Below are positions 24,190-34,390 of a DNA stretch of 64,000 nt, piece after piece. The stretch comes from Fallopia convolvulus (taxonomy: Eukaryota > Streptophyta > Magnoliopsida > Caryophyllales > Polygonaceae). The notes under the pieces were generated by a model, which was given only the letters and a program-made list of their open reading frames with translations, was not told where the DNA came from and made no database searches. Each line of letters opens with the position of its first letter. The first letter of the stretch is position 1. The stretch is taken from positions 46,243,820 through 46,307,819 of the forward strand of contig OZ024724.1 of NCBI GenBank assembly GCA_964016875.1. The letters run 5' to 3'. A program made the translations under genes and the position numbers.

Positions 24190-25580
24190 TGATGTCTCTT
24201 TATTTGGTGGTGTTTTCATATGTGATTTCCTTTGTAAATATGTTTCTTCTTCCACTTTTCTTGTGTGTTTTGTTCCTTTTTAGCTTAGTTCCCGTATTTC
24301 TATGAGATTCGGAGACTATGCGCATTTTATGTGTTTTGTAGGTAATTTGGCATGAATCGAGGATCGATTTGAAGGAGGGTCGAGACATGGAGCAAGGACC
24401 GAGCTAAAGCGGGAAAGAGAGGAGCAAGCTATGAAGAAGAACAAGAGGAAAGCCAACAAGAAGAAGGTGGAACGAGGTCCGAACCGAGTTGCAACAGCGC
24501 CGGGCCCGACTTGGAAGTTTCCAACCTCGGACCGACATGCACAGTAACTCGGTCCCGAGGTCCTCCGTGTCGGTCCGAGTCGGTCACCGGACTACTTGGG
24601 CTCCAAGGCACGAAATTGTGGACTTCCACTTTTGCCCCTCATCTAATCTATAAAAGGCCCTCTTGTCTTCTAATTTGGGGGCTCTCTCACACACAACAAC
24701 CCTCAAAAGGATACTTGGAGAGCAAGGAGGAAGGAAAGGAGGAGGAAGAGAGAGAGAATCGGCCAAGGGAGAGGAAGACTTCTTAGGTTTTGTTGATAGA
24801 TTAGCTTTGCTTTGTTTTGATCTTGTGGATTTTGAAACCCTTGATTGGAATTTGTGGATTGCTTTTGATTTGAATGAAACTTTGCTTTGTTTTGAGATTG
24901 ATGATGTTGATTGCTTTCCCTTTTGATTTGTTTGCTTTCTTTGTTTGCCACATGGAGTAGATCTCCTTGATCTTGGGTTATGGGGGAAAACCCTAGCTAG
25001 GTTTGGGCTAGAAACCCCAATTCCATAGCCTTGAGTGTTTGATCTAAGGAACCCACTCTACATAGAGCTACAATTCCTTGCGAAAGTTGGGAATCAAGGC
25101 TTGTGATTGGCAAAGTAGCGAAAGTGAACATGTGTCAATCTCAAGACCTTGCTTCGAAGGGGATTTCCCCAAGGATCAAGGTGTAGAAGTGGTTGGAACG
25201 AGGGCGAAAGCACTCGATCCTAGTCCGATCATCACTCATTACTTGAATTGGGGTGGAAAAGCCTTAATCTACTAGAGAAGGAACCCAAAAGCCCAAGATC
25301 TACTTTAAATCTTTGAGTTCGACAAACCCAGATATCTCGGGCCCGACTTACCCTGTGTCGGTCCCGACTTCCTCTTGTCACCAACATCGGGCCCGACGTG
25401 ACCTCAGTGTCGGTCCCGACTGTTCTCTTGTTTTCCTTTGTTTTACGCTCTCCTTTATAGCTTTCTAGTGTCTAGGCACATCAATCGAGTAGACTTCCCG
25501 AGTGTTCGACACCCAACACGTGCTACAACGGGGTCGGGTTCTAAATTGTATCTCTAGACCCTCGCATTTCCGAGCGATCA
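24190..25580 (+). repeat. 3' LTR of the inner element
   Basis: It is the same length as the 5' LTR (1391 bp), from TGATGTCTC to GAGCGATCA, followed by ACAAG. Two of its four palindromes have lost their symmetry relative to the 5' copy (24499-24510 and 24548-24559), while 25336-25347 and 25386-25397 are unchanged. Confidence 0.93.
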
Positions 25581-25585
25581 ACAAG

Positions 25586-27110
25586 TTGGGTGGATAGCCT
25601 TTCCAAAGTTCATATGGGGTATGTTCTAGTTTTTTATGCGGTAACCTGTTTAAAACATGGTCTGCAGATAACACAGCTTCACCCCACATGTTGTTAGGTA
25701 AACCAGAGCTAATTAACATAGCACTCATCATTTCCTTTAAGGTCCGGTTTTTCCTTTCAGCTATTCTATTTTGTTGAGGAGTGTAAGGTGTAGTCATCTC
25801 ATGAACTATACCATTATCTTGACAAAACTTTTTCAAAGAGTCTGTTGAGTACTCACCTCCTCGATCAAATCTAATCCTCTTAATCTTACGGTCTAGTTGG
25901 TTTTCTACTTCGTTTTTGTATATTATAAACGCTTTTTCAGCTTCATCTTTAGATCTTAACAAGTATACTTTAGTGTATCTTGAAAAGTCGTCCACAAAAG
26001 TGATGTAATAACGTTTACCACCTCTACTTTCAGAATTTTTAAAGTCTGCTAGATCCGTGTGTATTAATTGTAGCAATTCTGTATTCCTGTTTTCTACAGG
26101 TTTGTAGGGTTTTCTAATGAAGGAAAGGGGGGCAACGATCGATCTTGTTTGACTGTTGAGGCGAAATGCCTCGAAAAAAAAGAAGAAAAAATCGTGGTCG
26201 GGAAGGTTATAGTAGCAAAAGCCATTGGAATTAATTTTTCTTCAGCACATACATCACATTTTTTATGCTTGGTTTTGGTTAATTTCGGAATTAAACCTGC
26301 TTTGGCTAAACGATCTATAGCATTCACATTCACATGTCCTAATTTAGCATGCCATAAATCAAAGGACTCAACCATATAAGCAGAAGTAGAAGCTTTATTA
26401 TCAGTCTCAACAACAGCAGATTCAAGCACAACCAAACCGATTCGCCTCTTCGATCTTCATGTGGCCGACTAGCTCCTCCAAGGTCAGATTCTTCTTCTTG
26501 TGTTTGAGATGGTTGCGATAGCTGGCCCACGAATCTGGAAGCTTTTCGATCAGGAAGTTCGCCTGAAGGTATTCACACATCTTCATTCCTTCAGCAAGGA
26601 TGTCAACAACCAGGTTCTCGTACTGATGCACTTGTTCCATCACAGGCTTGTCATCAACAATCTGAAACCGTAGGAACTGGCCAGCAACATATTATTTCTT
26701 TCCAGCATCATCAGAGCCATACTTCTTCTCAAGAGTCTCCCAAATGGACTTAGCAGATTTGTTAGTAAGAAACAAATCAAACAAAGCATTCGACATATGG
26801 CTCAGTAGGATACCCCTTACAGTTTTGTTGTCTTGTTCATATTTTTCAGCCTCAACAGTAGTCTTTGAGGCATGTTCGGCAGCCTTTTCAGCAGCAGCAG
26901 CGGCGACGGCCTCGTCTGGCGTTGGTTGGGAGTCAGCAGGGCTAGAGGAAGCGCCTTCAGAGGGGTTGCAGGCGGGTCGTTGAGCAGGACGTAGTCGACT
27001 TTGAGTTGTTCGAAGACTATCAACAGCGTTTGAGACCATCGACGGTAGTTGGTCCCGTCAAGCGGTTCAAGCTTCGACAGATCGAGAAGTTTGATGATTT
27101 GGCCCTCCAT
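25586..27110 (-). pseudogene. Outer Copia Gag and integrase, NC and protease deleted
   Basis: Read from 27110 downward: Gag starts MEGQIIKLLDLSKLEPLDG, shifts frame near 26970, continues through a Copia Gag core (ILLSHMSNALFDLFLTNKSA near 26800), meets a stop near 26693 and runs to EEANRFG near 26430. It then passes straight into a gag-pre-integrase domain (LWHAKLGHVNVNAIDRL near 26330), with no zinc knuckle and no protease between. About 110 bp of unrelated sequence (26121-26232) then break the frame. Integrase follows at 26076 with Asp (IHTDLADF), Asp (RFDRGGE) and Glu (IAERKN) all present, up to the inner-element junction at 25586. The last codons of the open frame run into the inner LTR and are not Copia. 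Confidence 0.85.
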
Positions 27111-27143
27111 TCGAACGAAGCAGAGTTTGTATTGTTTCTAATT

Positions 27144-27963
27144 TGTAAGAATAAGTACTCTGCAAGGCAAATAAACGTTAATAATAAAACGAATGTAGGT
27201 CGAGGGATTTGATGTGTTACTGTACTGCGTCGTGGAAGTTTCCACTGCCTTAGAAACAATAAGCCCGAACACTGGTACAAATCCAATAGAGCGTTTGTCC
27301 CCCAAGGATTAAGCGCAGCGCCCTTCGAACCCGTGTACTCGGATAAGAAGGGATGGGAATGGAGAATTCAGAACACTAGAGAGCTACGAGATTGATTTTT
27401 GAGAAAGCAGAAGAAGATAGGAAACGTTGGATGTATTCTGAGAAGAACCAGTCATGGGATTTAAATAGATCAGACGCATCTGATATCCCACGATCTACTC
27501 TCAACAACCCACGAAATCCTCTTCAGTTGAAAACGGTTTGATAAGCTCGTTTGACCAATTCAAATGGGTAGTCCCAAAGTTTCGGAAATTGAAAACAATT
27601 GAAAACGGAGAATCCGCGGAAGAGTTATCGTCAAACTAATCCGCAAAAAAACATAGTAGAATAGTTAAAACATCCCGTAAAAAGATAGGCCCCAGCACCA
27701 CACCGCGCACTTGTCACGAACCCGACCCGACCCGACCCGACCCGAGCTGCACGACGGCGGCGGTGCGCGCGCGAGGGGGCATTCCTCTCTTTGCTCTCTA
27801 ATTAGTGTTGTATACTTGTCTCTTTATAAGTAGCCAATTTTATGGCCACTCTACCGATGTGGGATTGACAAAAGCAAATCACCACTTTCACACATTTGTT
27901 TGCCCAGCTGTACTACACTTCACAAGTATGCATGTGTGGATTTAATATCATTAAATTCCAACA
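27144..27963 (-). repeat. 5' LTR of the outer Copia element
   Basis: It is 820 bp, beginning TGTTGGAATTTAATG on the minus strand. A pentanucleotide run (CCCGA, about four to five units, 27722-27745) replaces the GC-rich stretch of the other LTR. Only about 33 bp separate it from the gag start, and no tRNA-iMet primer site is visible there. Confidence 0.9.
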
Positions 27964-28139
27964 CGAAGTAGAGTGACACGAGGCCCAATAAGAACCCAAC
28001 AAGAATATGGCCGTATATGTGGTGGGGGGTCTCGCCAAGGGCTAAGTCAAGGACGACCATGAATGAGATAAATGACCTTCCCAATCTTATAAATTTATGA
28101 CATTATCAATTTGCAATTTAGTAGGGTAGGGTAAAAACC

Positions 28140-28402
28140 ATGTGTTATCTTGTTAATATGCTTTGAATTAGTTGGGCCTCTCATACTCTGTTTAGGCCTA
28201 AGGTCCATTATCTGTACTAGGGTTTGTACTAGGATTTCTTGAGTCTCTATATAAACTCTTAAAATATTTAATATTATAACACTCTAAAATCAGCCTCCAT
28301 AATAATATACATTTTCTCTGCCCGTAGATATAGGTAACACACTGTTATCTCTTAATAATCCCGTTTATTATTCTCGTTTCAAATCTCTTTTTGTTACAAC
28401 AT
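28140..28402 (+). repeat. Possible solo LTR or LTR fragment
   Basis: The stretch has a TATA-like CTATATAAACTC near 28246 and a late part (GCCCGTAGATATAGG then CCCGTTTATTATTCTCG) that resembles the R-U5 end of plant Copia LTRs, closing in TTGTTACAACA. No primer site follows and I find no clear target duplication, so this is a weak call. Confidence 0.35.
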
Positions 28403-28980
28403 ATCTAATGTCAATAGACGAGTAAAGCCGCGTGTTATATCAAAAGTTACGTATTGAATTCACAAACTTAATACTCCGAATATTCATGAGATAATATTTC
28501 GAGTTTAATTCGATGAAAAAGACTCGGAAATAAATTTGTGATGGTACGGAGAGACGAAACGTGTCAGAGCAATACGCGCTTAATCATTCGACCAAATGGA
28601 AACGTACGCCTAATCAGGCAAGATTAGTTTTGAGACTGATAGGTTTGAATGGCGGACAAAAAAAGTAGAGATTACTGTATTATTGAGGTGAAAATGGATT
28701 CAACAGCACCAAAATTAATGTGCTGTGGACCATCCATCACCTTTGAATCAACCATACATATGGTACAAACTCCCATCCAATGGGTCCATCTGCCAAAAGG
28801 AAGTGGCATGAATTTTTTTCATCTGTACACAATGCTATTTTTTCCCCAAAATTTCATATGAAATTAATAAAGTCCGCTAGACTGATAATCTGGAGATCGT
28901 GTAATAACAGACCTAGCATGCAAATCCAATAAGGTTTCAATCCAAAATCATATGTTAATGGATGAAGTAGCTTATTAGGT
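28403..28980. other. Spacer, no supported gene
   Basis: A 70-codon plus-strand frame at 28649 has no recognisable domain or context and is most likely chance. Nothing else supported. Confidence 0.3.
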
Positions 28981-29530
28981 TACATACTAGGCAATTTTAC
29001 TCCCAAAGTTTTAATGTGGGATATCTCAACACGCATCTTCAAGTGTAACTGCCTGGGCCAGTTGACACTTAGACAGAATTCTTAAGGCTTAGCGAACCGT
29101 CACAATTGGATCAACATCTTCTATATTGGGCGGGCTGCTTGAATATGCTCATAAGGCCGATAAGTTCGAACAAATCCCTCAAGGCTTGCGAACTGCCACT
29201 TTTGGGAACCGGTCGCTCTTATATTGGGCAGATTGTATAAATAGGCCCATGAAGGCGGCAGACCCGAAAAAAACACCAGGAAATAAATCCACACCGCAAT
29301 CTGCTCTGATACCATAATAGCTAAGCTGAGTTAAGATACTCATTCTATGTAAAAGTTAGAATATATAAAGTTTAGGATATAGGTCGTTGAGATACTCATT
29401 CTATTATAAATTTTTTTAGGACGAACCCACTAAACTTACATATATACTAGGTTCATACATGTATACGTGTATGAACGAACACCCCTCCGATTACTATTAG
29501 CCGGACAGACTTTGATACCATTCATATGAA
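28981..29530. repeat. LTR/TRIM relics with two primer-site-like words
   Basis: Two imperfect direct repeats of about 90 bp lie at roughly 29077-29165 and 29170-29262 (shared words AAGGCTTGCGAAC and ATATTGGGC). CTGCTCTGATACCAT near 29300, and a weaker CTTTGATACCAT near 29510, are reverse complements of tRNA-iMet primer sites. AGATACTCATTCTAT occurs twice (near 29334 and 29390). Together this looks like remains of one or more small minus-strand LTR elements. Confidence 0.45.
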
Positions 29531-29755
29531 TTATTCCTTTTTTCAACCTACCTAATATCCCACTCTTAAGAGCTTTTCAACTCAATTTTTTTCTTTTTTC
29601 CAATAGACAATATTTGCTTCCATGGAGCTCTACTATTCTACTAACACTTTATTTTGGATTTGATAATTATGTTTTAAATCCGAGATTTGATCAAATTGTT
29701 ATAAGTCCAATAAGAGGCATATGAATTGTTGAAGTAACTTCTTTAACACAGCTAT

Positions 29756-29800
29756 ATGTTTATAATGCATCTTTTTTTGGGTAGGATGTTTATAATGCAT
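29756..29800 (-). mobile_element. Tail-only LINE insertion scar A
   Basis: The 15-bp word ATGTTTATAATGCAT occurs at 29756-29770 and 29786-29800. Between the copies is only CTTTTTTTGGGTAGG, which on the minus strand reads CCTACCC plus an A tract. This is the structure of a target-primed reverse transcription event that stopped almost at once. Confidence 0.75.
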
Positions 29801-30460
29801 GTTTAATAGTCATATTTGATCAATTTAAATATTTTCTCTAGGATTTAGGGAATAATTTGAAAATAATCTCTAATTTCAACTTCTTGCACACTAGAATAAT
29901 CCTTACTTCTTGTGTTTAAATCTTTAATACTGTATACTTGATCGATGTAGGAGAATAAAATCAATAAACTAAGTTTTTTTTTTTATAATGTGTCCTTTTA
30001 AACAAAATCATTTTTAGGAAATATCCGGGTTGCTGTGTTGGAATTGAAATTTGATCCTGTTTTAAAGATGTGTGACGTGTTAACTAATTGTGTGATATGT
30101 ATGATGTTTTGTTGATGGTCCGATCCAAATGTCCATAACTAGTCGAAAGATACACGACCATGCGTAGGATTGTAGGAACACATATAAATAATTAGGCTGG
30201 ATCAACAGCTGTCGGTGTCCAGCTTGGTACTAATAAAAGCACAAGAAATACACAATCTTAATATATTAGTGAAGAGTACATTACTTAAACCAGCTAGATG
30301 ATGAAAAAACTAAAAACTGATTTATTCAATCAGGTACGTAGGGAAACACAAAGCAATAGATCGAGATATAAAGAAACACACCTCGATTGCAGATACACAT
30401 GATATGATATGAGAAAATGAAACACACACGACGCGCAACAAGAGCTTAATTTATTTACTA
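29801..30460. other. Spacer downstream of ASR
   Basis: No coding frame or RNA gene seen. The part next to 30460 would include the 3' untranslated region of the minus-strand ASR gene. Confidence 0.4.
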
Positions 30461-30520
30461 GTAATCACTCAAAAGCACCCCACCGTACTGAGTACTCTCG
30501 ATCTGGTGGAGGAATTGGGT

Positions 30521-30984
30521 TCAGAAGAGGTGGTGGTGCTTGCCTTCAGCCTTCTCCTCCTCCTTGCGCTCGTGCTTGTCCTCCTTCTTCTCGTGGTGCT
30601 CGTGGAAGGCGAACCCTCCTGCTCCCACCGCCGCCGCCGCCGCCACCTCCTCCTCGATCTTGTGTCTGTGGGCGTGCTCCGGATCCTTCTTTTCCTTGTG
30701 CTTCTCATGCTGTAATTAATAAGTAATTACACGCACATATTGTAATTAAGTCAAATACGTACCACCGTATCCATCCCTAGCTAATTAATTAATTTCCTTT
30801 TTAGAAAATGAAATAAAAATGTATATACCAGAGCATAAGCGCCGGCGGCCGCAGCGCCGAGCTCGCTGACGTGCTCGAGGTGCTTGTGGTGCTTCTCCTC
30901 CTTCTCGTAGTCAACGGGGCCCTCCTCGCCTTCCTTCTTGTGGTGGAAGAGGCTGTGGTGGTGCTTTGGCTCTTCTTCCGCCAT
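30521..30984 (-). CDS. ASR: ASR protein (ABA, stress and ripening induced)
   Basis: Two exons: 30984-30829 (52 codons) and 30709-30521 (62 codons plus TGA), with a 119-bp intron bounded by GT at 30828-30827 and AG at 30711-30710. The product is 114 aa. It starts MAEEEPKHHHSLFHHKKEG with a His-rich N-terminus, has the ABA/WDS core (YEKEEKHHKHLEHVSELGAA, then a domain joined across the intron, then KIEEEVAAAAAVGAGGFAFH), and ends in a Lys/His-rich tail KAEGKHHHLF. ASR proteins are small, hydrophilic, largely disordered plant proteins that bind zinc and DNA and also act as chaperones in water stress; they are found in cytosol and nucleus. The intron position after the conserved AYAL fits the two-exon ASR gene layout. 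I see no disabling change. Confidence 0.95.
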
Positions 30985-31089
30985 TGATTCTGTTTCCGAT
31001 CGAGTTTCTTCTGTGCAAGATTTTTTCGAAGATCGAGATCAGTTGATCAGTTGATGGATGGTGTGATCATACCGCACTGCACAATGTCC

Positions 31090-31099
31090 TTATTTATAG
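31090..31099 (-). promoter_or_regulatory. TATA box of the ASR gene
   Basis: CCTATAAATAAGG on the minus strand (plus 31089-31101) lies about 105 bp before the ASR ATG. It would place transcription start near 31060 and give a 5' leader of roughly 75 nt. Confidence 0.7.
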
Positions 31100-31290
31100 G
31101 TCAATTTGGGGACTCAATGGAAAACAAAATTAAAGCGGATATATGACATTATGTTATGACCACCAATGAAAACCCTCCATCAATTAACATGTCAATTATT
31201 ATTTTTATTAATATCTTTATATTTTTTTTTATCAATGTCCTCCACATGGAATTATTGTACTTGTCCACCGATCCTCCTCTAACGTACTCT

Positions 31291-31340
31291 AAGGAATTGA
31301 TCGATATTCTTACCAAAAAAAAAAAGGAATTGATCGATAT
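31291..31340 (+). mobile_element. Tail-only LINE insertion scar B
   Basis: AAGGAATTGATCGATAT (17 bp) occurs at 31291-31307 and 31324-31340, with TCTTACC plus nine A between them (31308-31323). It lies about 200-300 bp upstream of the ASR TATA box. Confidence 0.8.
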
Positions 31341-31815
31341 GGCTTGTGAAATATGATATAGTTTTATAGATTTATAATACCTTTAATTCACTGAGACATG
31401 TGGTAATTTTATAGATTTATAATTTCGTAGCAGAAAGTTAACCCTAAAATTCTACAGTACAAGTTTTTTTTTATTAAAAAAAAAAAAAACTAACCCTCAT
31501 TTCTATATTTTATGTACCAATATAAGGTTAATTTCATATATTTTCAAAGAAAAGAAAAGTTTAATTTATATATCTCCAGAATGGTCAATTACATGTGATA
31601 ATATTATCAAAAATAAATTAAAAAACGAGAAGTTTTCGACCCTTCATATTCTCCCTCCTATATACATTTACGCGCCGTTTGATAAATAACTCTTTATATA
31701 TTTCTCACACAAGACAACTCTTTATATCTTTTTTAGTTTCATTTTATGCTTTACATATTTTTTATTTATCTTTTATGTATTTTTTTTTTTGATACTGGTA
31801 AGAATTAGGATTCCC

Positions 31816-34390
31816 CTACGGGGGGCGTCCTAGAGCATCCTTGCGGATGAGAACACAAAGTTCTTCATTGTCCATCAGGAGGTTGCTAGGGATGTTGTGG
31901 CCCAGCTTAGCAATTTTATCGGCCACAACATTGCAATCCCTAGCAACATGACGAATAAATGTATTATTGAATTGGTGTAGTGATACCATGATATCCGATA
32001 TCAACATCTCAATTTTCCATGGACATTTTTTCATTCCTTTAATAGCATTAATAACTGTTATGTTGTCACCTTCTATTTCTAGATTACTTATGCCCATGCT
32101 TTTGGCCGCTCTAATTCCATCACGTAATGCTAACGCTTCTATCCGAAGCACTGAATTAGGTCCATATATTTTCGTGCCCATACTTATGATATTGGCATTA
32201 TGGTCCCTAATCACAAAGCCCGTTGAAGAGGAGGTAGGGTTGTATTTTGATCCATCAAAGTTTAGTTTATAGAAATTAACTGTTGGCTTCTTCCAACACT
32301 TCTCAATTTTCTTTTTGATACTATATTTTCTTTTTGTGTGTCCTTCAAATTCTTCATCCTCATTCCAATTTTTTGCTATTTCCCACTGGTTGATCTGATT
32401 TTTAGTATATTGTTCTAAATTTTGGATGAAATCGTTTGGGGGTTGCTGGAAAACAAGTCTATTACGTTGGTGCCATACACACCACCATATAATTGCTAGT
32501 TCCCTAAAAGCTAATTGGCCTAGTTGGACGAACAAATCGTTGAGCATTGTAGTAATGGTTTTATCAGTACTATCATAATTTCTCAATGTTAATACTGTAT
32601 TATTGTTGATTTTTTGTACAAGCTTAAGTGTGTGAGGACAACTTATAAGCAAGTGTTGAGTATCCTCATATGTACACTAGCACATTACACAACCCGGAGG
32701 GGTAGCAATTCTTTTTTGGAGTAATCTACTTTTTGTTGGGAGTCCATTCTGGGAGATCTTCCATAGGAAATTCTTAACTTTCGGGTATGTGTCTAATTTC
32801 CATATCCAATATGTGGGATATGGAACATGCTGTTGAACCCCAAAGATAAATTCTATTGCTGAAGCTGTCGAAAACCACCCGTTTTTTCTCGGTGCCCAAT
32901 ATAATCGGTCTCTGATGTGGTTATCAAGAATAGGTGTTGACATAATCCTATTAACTATATCCTGCGGTAGTAAATTTTGTAGTTTGTCATAACACCATTC
33001 TATGTTCGGATTTATAAAGTCGGCTACCATCGAAGCCACATTGATATTATCATTGTTTATGGCGAACTGATCTAGTGTATCCTGAGTTAGCCATCTATCA
33101 GTCCAGAATTTTATGCTTCTACCATCTCCAATTTGCCAAATAAGACCTTTCTTAAATTTATTCCTATGATTCATTAACCTTGTCCATTGCCATGAGGTGT
33201 TTGTCTGTTTTTTGTATGTCAAGATGGGGTTATTTTTCATGTACTAGTTGTCCCCGTCGTGCCCTGCACGACTATGACTCCATATTTTCAAATATACTAT
33301 AAAAAAAGATATTAATAAATAAAAAAATAATTTAAAATTTAATGTAAGTAATTTATTGCTCGTATATGTATAAAAATTATTTTGTTTTTAAAATCAAATA
33401 AAACAAATTAAATCTAGATTATTAAGTTTAAAATTGAGAAGAAACATAGATTATTAAGACAAAATAATCTACATTGCTCATTTTCCTTGAAAATATTTCA
33501 TAAATAGGTTTAGTTAAAAGAAAGGAACAAAATATGAAGAAAATAAAGCCAAAACGATATATTTTGAAAATATGGAAGAGATGAGATTTTGAAAAATAAT
33601 AATTAATTTAATAAGAAAATATAATTTAATAAGAAAAATAAATATAATTTATTTATTGTAAATAGTTAAAATATAACTAAAGAAATAACTAAATGTTAAA
33701 AAGATTGAACATATATATTTTATTGGCTTATAAGAAAAAAAAATTCAACCATTAGTTAAATTTTTTTAGTTAAGATATTATTTCATACCAAAATTAAGAT
33801 ATTATCTAAATTTGGGAAATAAAAATAAATTTTAATTAAGTGGAACAAATTTGCCATGTGGAATATGAAGTGGAAAGAATAATTAATATATATTTTTTAT
33901 GGATAAAGGATTAAATGTCATGTGGAAAAATCCTACATGGAATAATAATGAGATGACATATGTCAAAAGTTGATTATATTGAATATTCTATATTTTTTGT
34001 TTGATAATATTTTCTCTATTTTGGTATTATATTTTCTTTTATTTTTCAAGTGTATCATCAGATTAAAAGGAAAATCATATATTTTTCTGATTCATTCTCT
34101 AATTATATATGGTAGTGGTATCTTAATAGTTGTTCTATTTAGGATATTATCAAACCAAAATTGTAATTTAAAAATAAAATATATGGATTAATATGGTGTA
34201 GACATGTGGCAAATCCTATGTGGCACATTCTCGGAACGACACGTGGCAAATGATGAGGTGGCGCAACGTGGAGGTTCCAATCCTTATTGCTTTTATATAT
34301 ATAGTAGATTTCTCATTCATAAGTTTTACCCAAATGTTATTTGGCTCAACTATTAATTTCCATAATAGTTTCATCTGCATTGCCTTGTTC
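31816..34390 (-). pseudogene. LINE ORF2 C-terminal part: zf-RVT and RNase H
   Basis: Minus strand. The coding sequence enters at 34390 (QMKLLWKLIVEPNNIWVKLM), is cut by the Helitron between 34309 and 33243, and resumes in the same frame (KNNPILTYKK). A zf-RVT domain follows (LYWAPRKNGWFSTASA near 32890, WKISQNGLPTKSRL near 32740). A TAG near 32676 breaks the frame just after GCVMC. The plant-type RNase H domain comes next (YKLNFDGSKYNPTSSSTGF near 32260, IEGDN near 32070, ending with VADKIAKLGHN near 31910). The stop is before 31816. It is non-functional because the RT core is missing. Confidence 0.9.
33244..34308 (-). mobile_element. Non-autonomous Helitron inside the LINE
   Basis: On the minus strand it starts TCTACTATATATATAAAAGC at 34308 and ends GGGGACAACTAG at 33244. 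A hairpin (GTCGTGC, loop, GCACGAC) lies just before the 3' end, as Helitrons require. It sits between A and T of the host with no duplication, and the LINE reading frame is continuous when it is removed, which fixes both ends. The 1065 bp inside are AT-rich with no RepHel coding sequence. Confidence 0.93.

Larger units (their letters stand above)
14828..25580 (+). mobile_element. Athila-like LTR element without RT or integrase
   Basis: Two 1391-bp LTRs (14828-16218 and 24190-25580), a tRNA-Asp primer site, and the 5-bp duplication ACAAG define a complete 10753-bp element. The internal 7971 bp hold a Gag-protease frame (16374-19340), a 1.3-kb spacer, an ATHILA-ORF1-like frame (20662-22428) and a 1.76-kb 3' spacer. 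No reverse transcriptase, RNase H or integrase motif occurs in any frame. It must therefore move by using enzymes from a related full-length Ty3/Athila element, as known for TR-GAG and LARD-type elements. The LTRs differ by about 22 positions by eye (about 1.6 percent), which indicates a fairly recent insertion. Confidence 0.92.
11627..27963 (-). mobile_element. Copia element split by an inner LTR element
   Basis: LTRs 11627-12445 and 27144-27963 flank minus-strand Copia coding sequence and carry the 5-bp duplication CGAAG (11622-11626 and 27964-27968). Without the inner insertion it is about 5.58 kb. Parts in element order: gag, then directly gag-pre-integrase and integrase (27110 to 25586), then on the far side of the inner element the rest of integrase, RT and RNase H (14822 to 12883). 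The nucleocapsid knuckle and protease are missing, a foreign-looking stretch interrupts the integrase region, and RT has one stop. Many LTR differences show it is older than the element inside it. Confidence 0.92.
31783..34390 (-). mobile_element. 5'-truncated L1-type LINE, split by a Helitron
   Basis: ATCTTTTATGTATTT at 31768-31782 and again at 34391-34405 is a 15-bp target duplication. Between them, read on the minus strand, is the 3' part of a LINE ORF2 ending in a poly(A) tract (plus-strand T run 31783-31790). The LINE is about 1.54 kb without the Helitron at 33244-34308. The 5' end is truncated inside ORF2. Confidence 0.92.

Noticed and set aside
28649..28861. 70-codon plus-strand frame MADKKSRDYC
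   Set aside because: No homology that I recognise, no promoter or splice context, and its length is within chance for this region.
30506..30715. Plus-strand hydrophobic 69-codon frame (Leu/Val-rich)
   Set aside because: It is the antisense of the ASR second exon.
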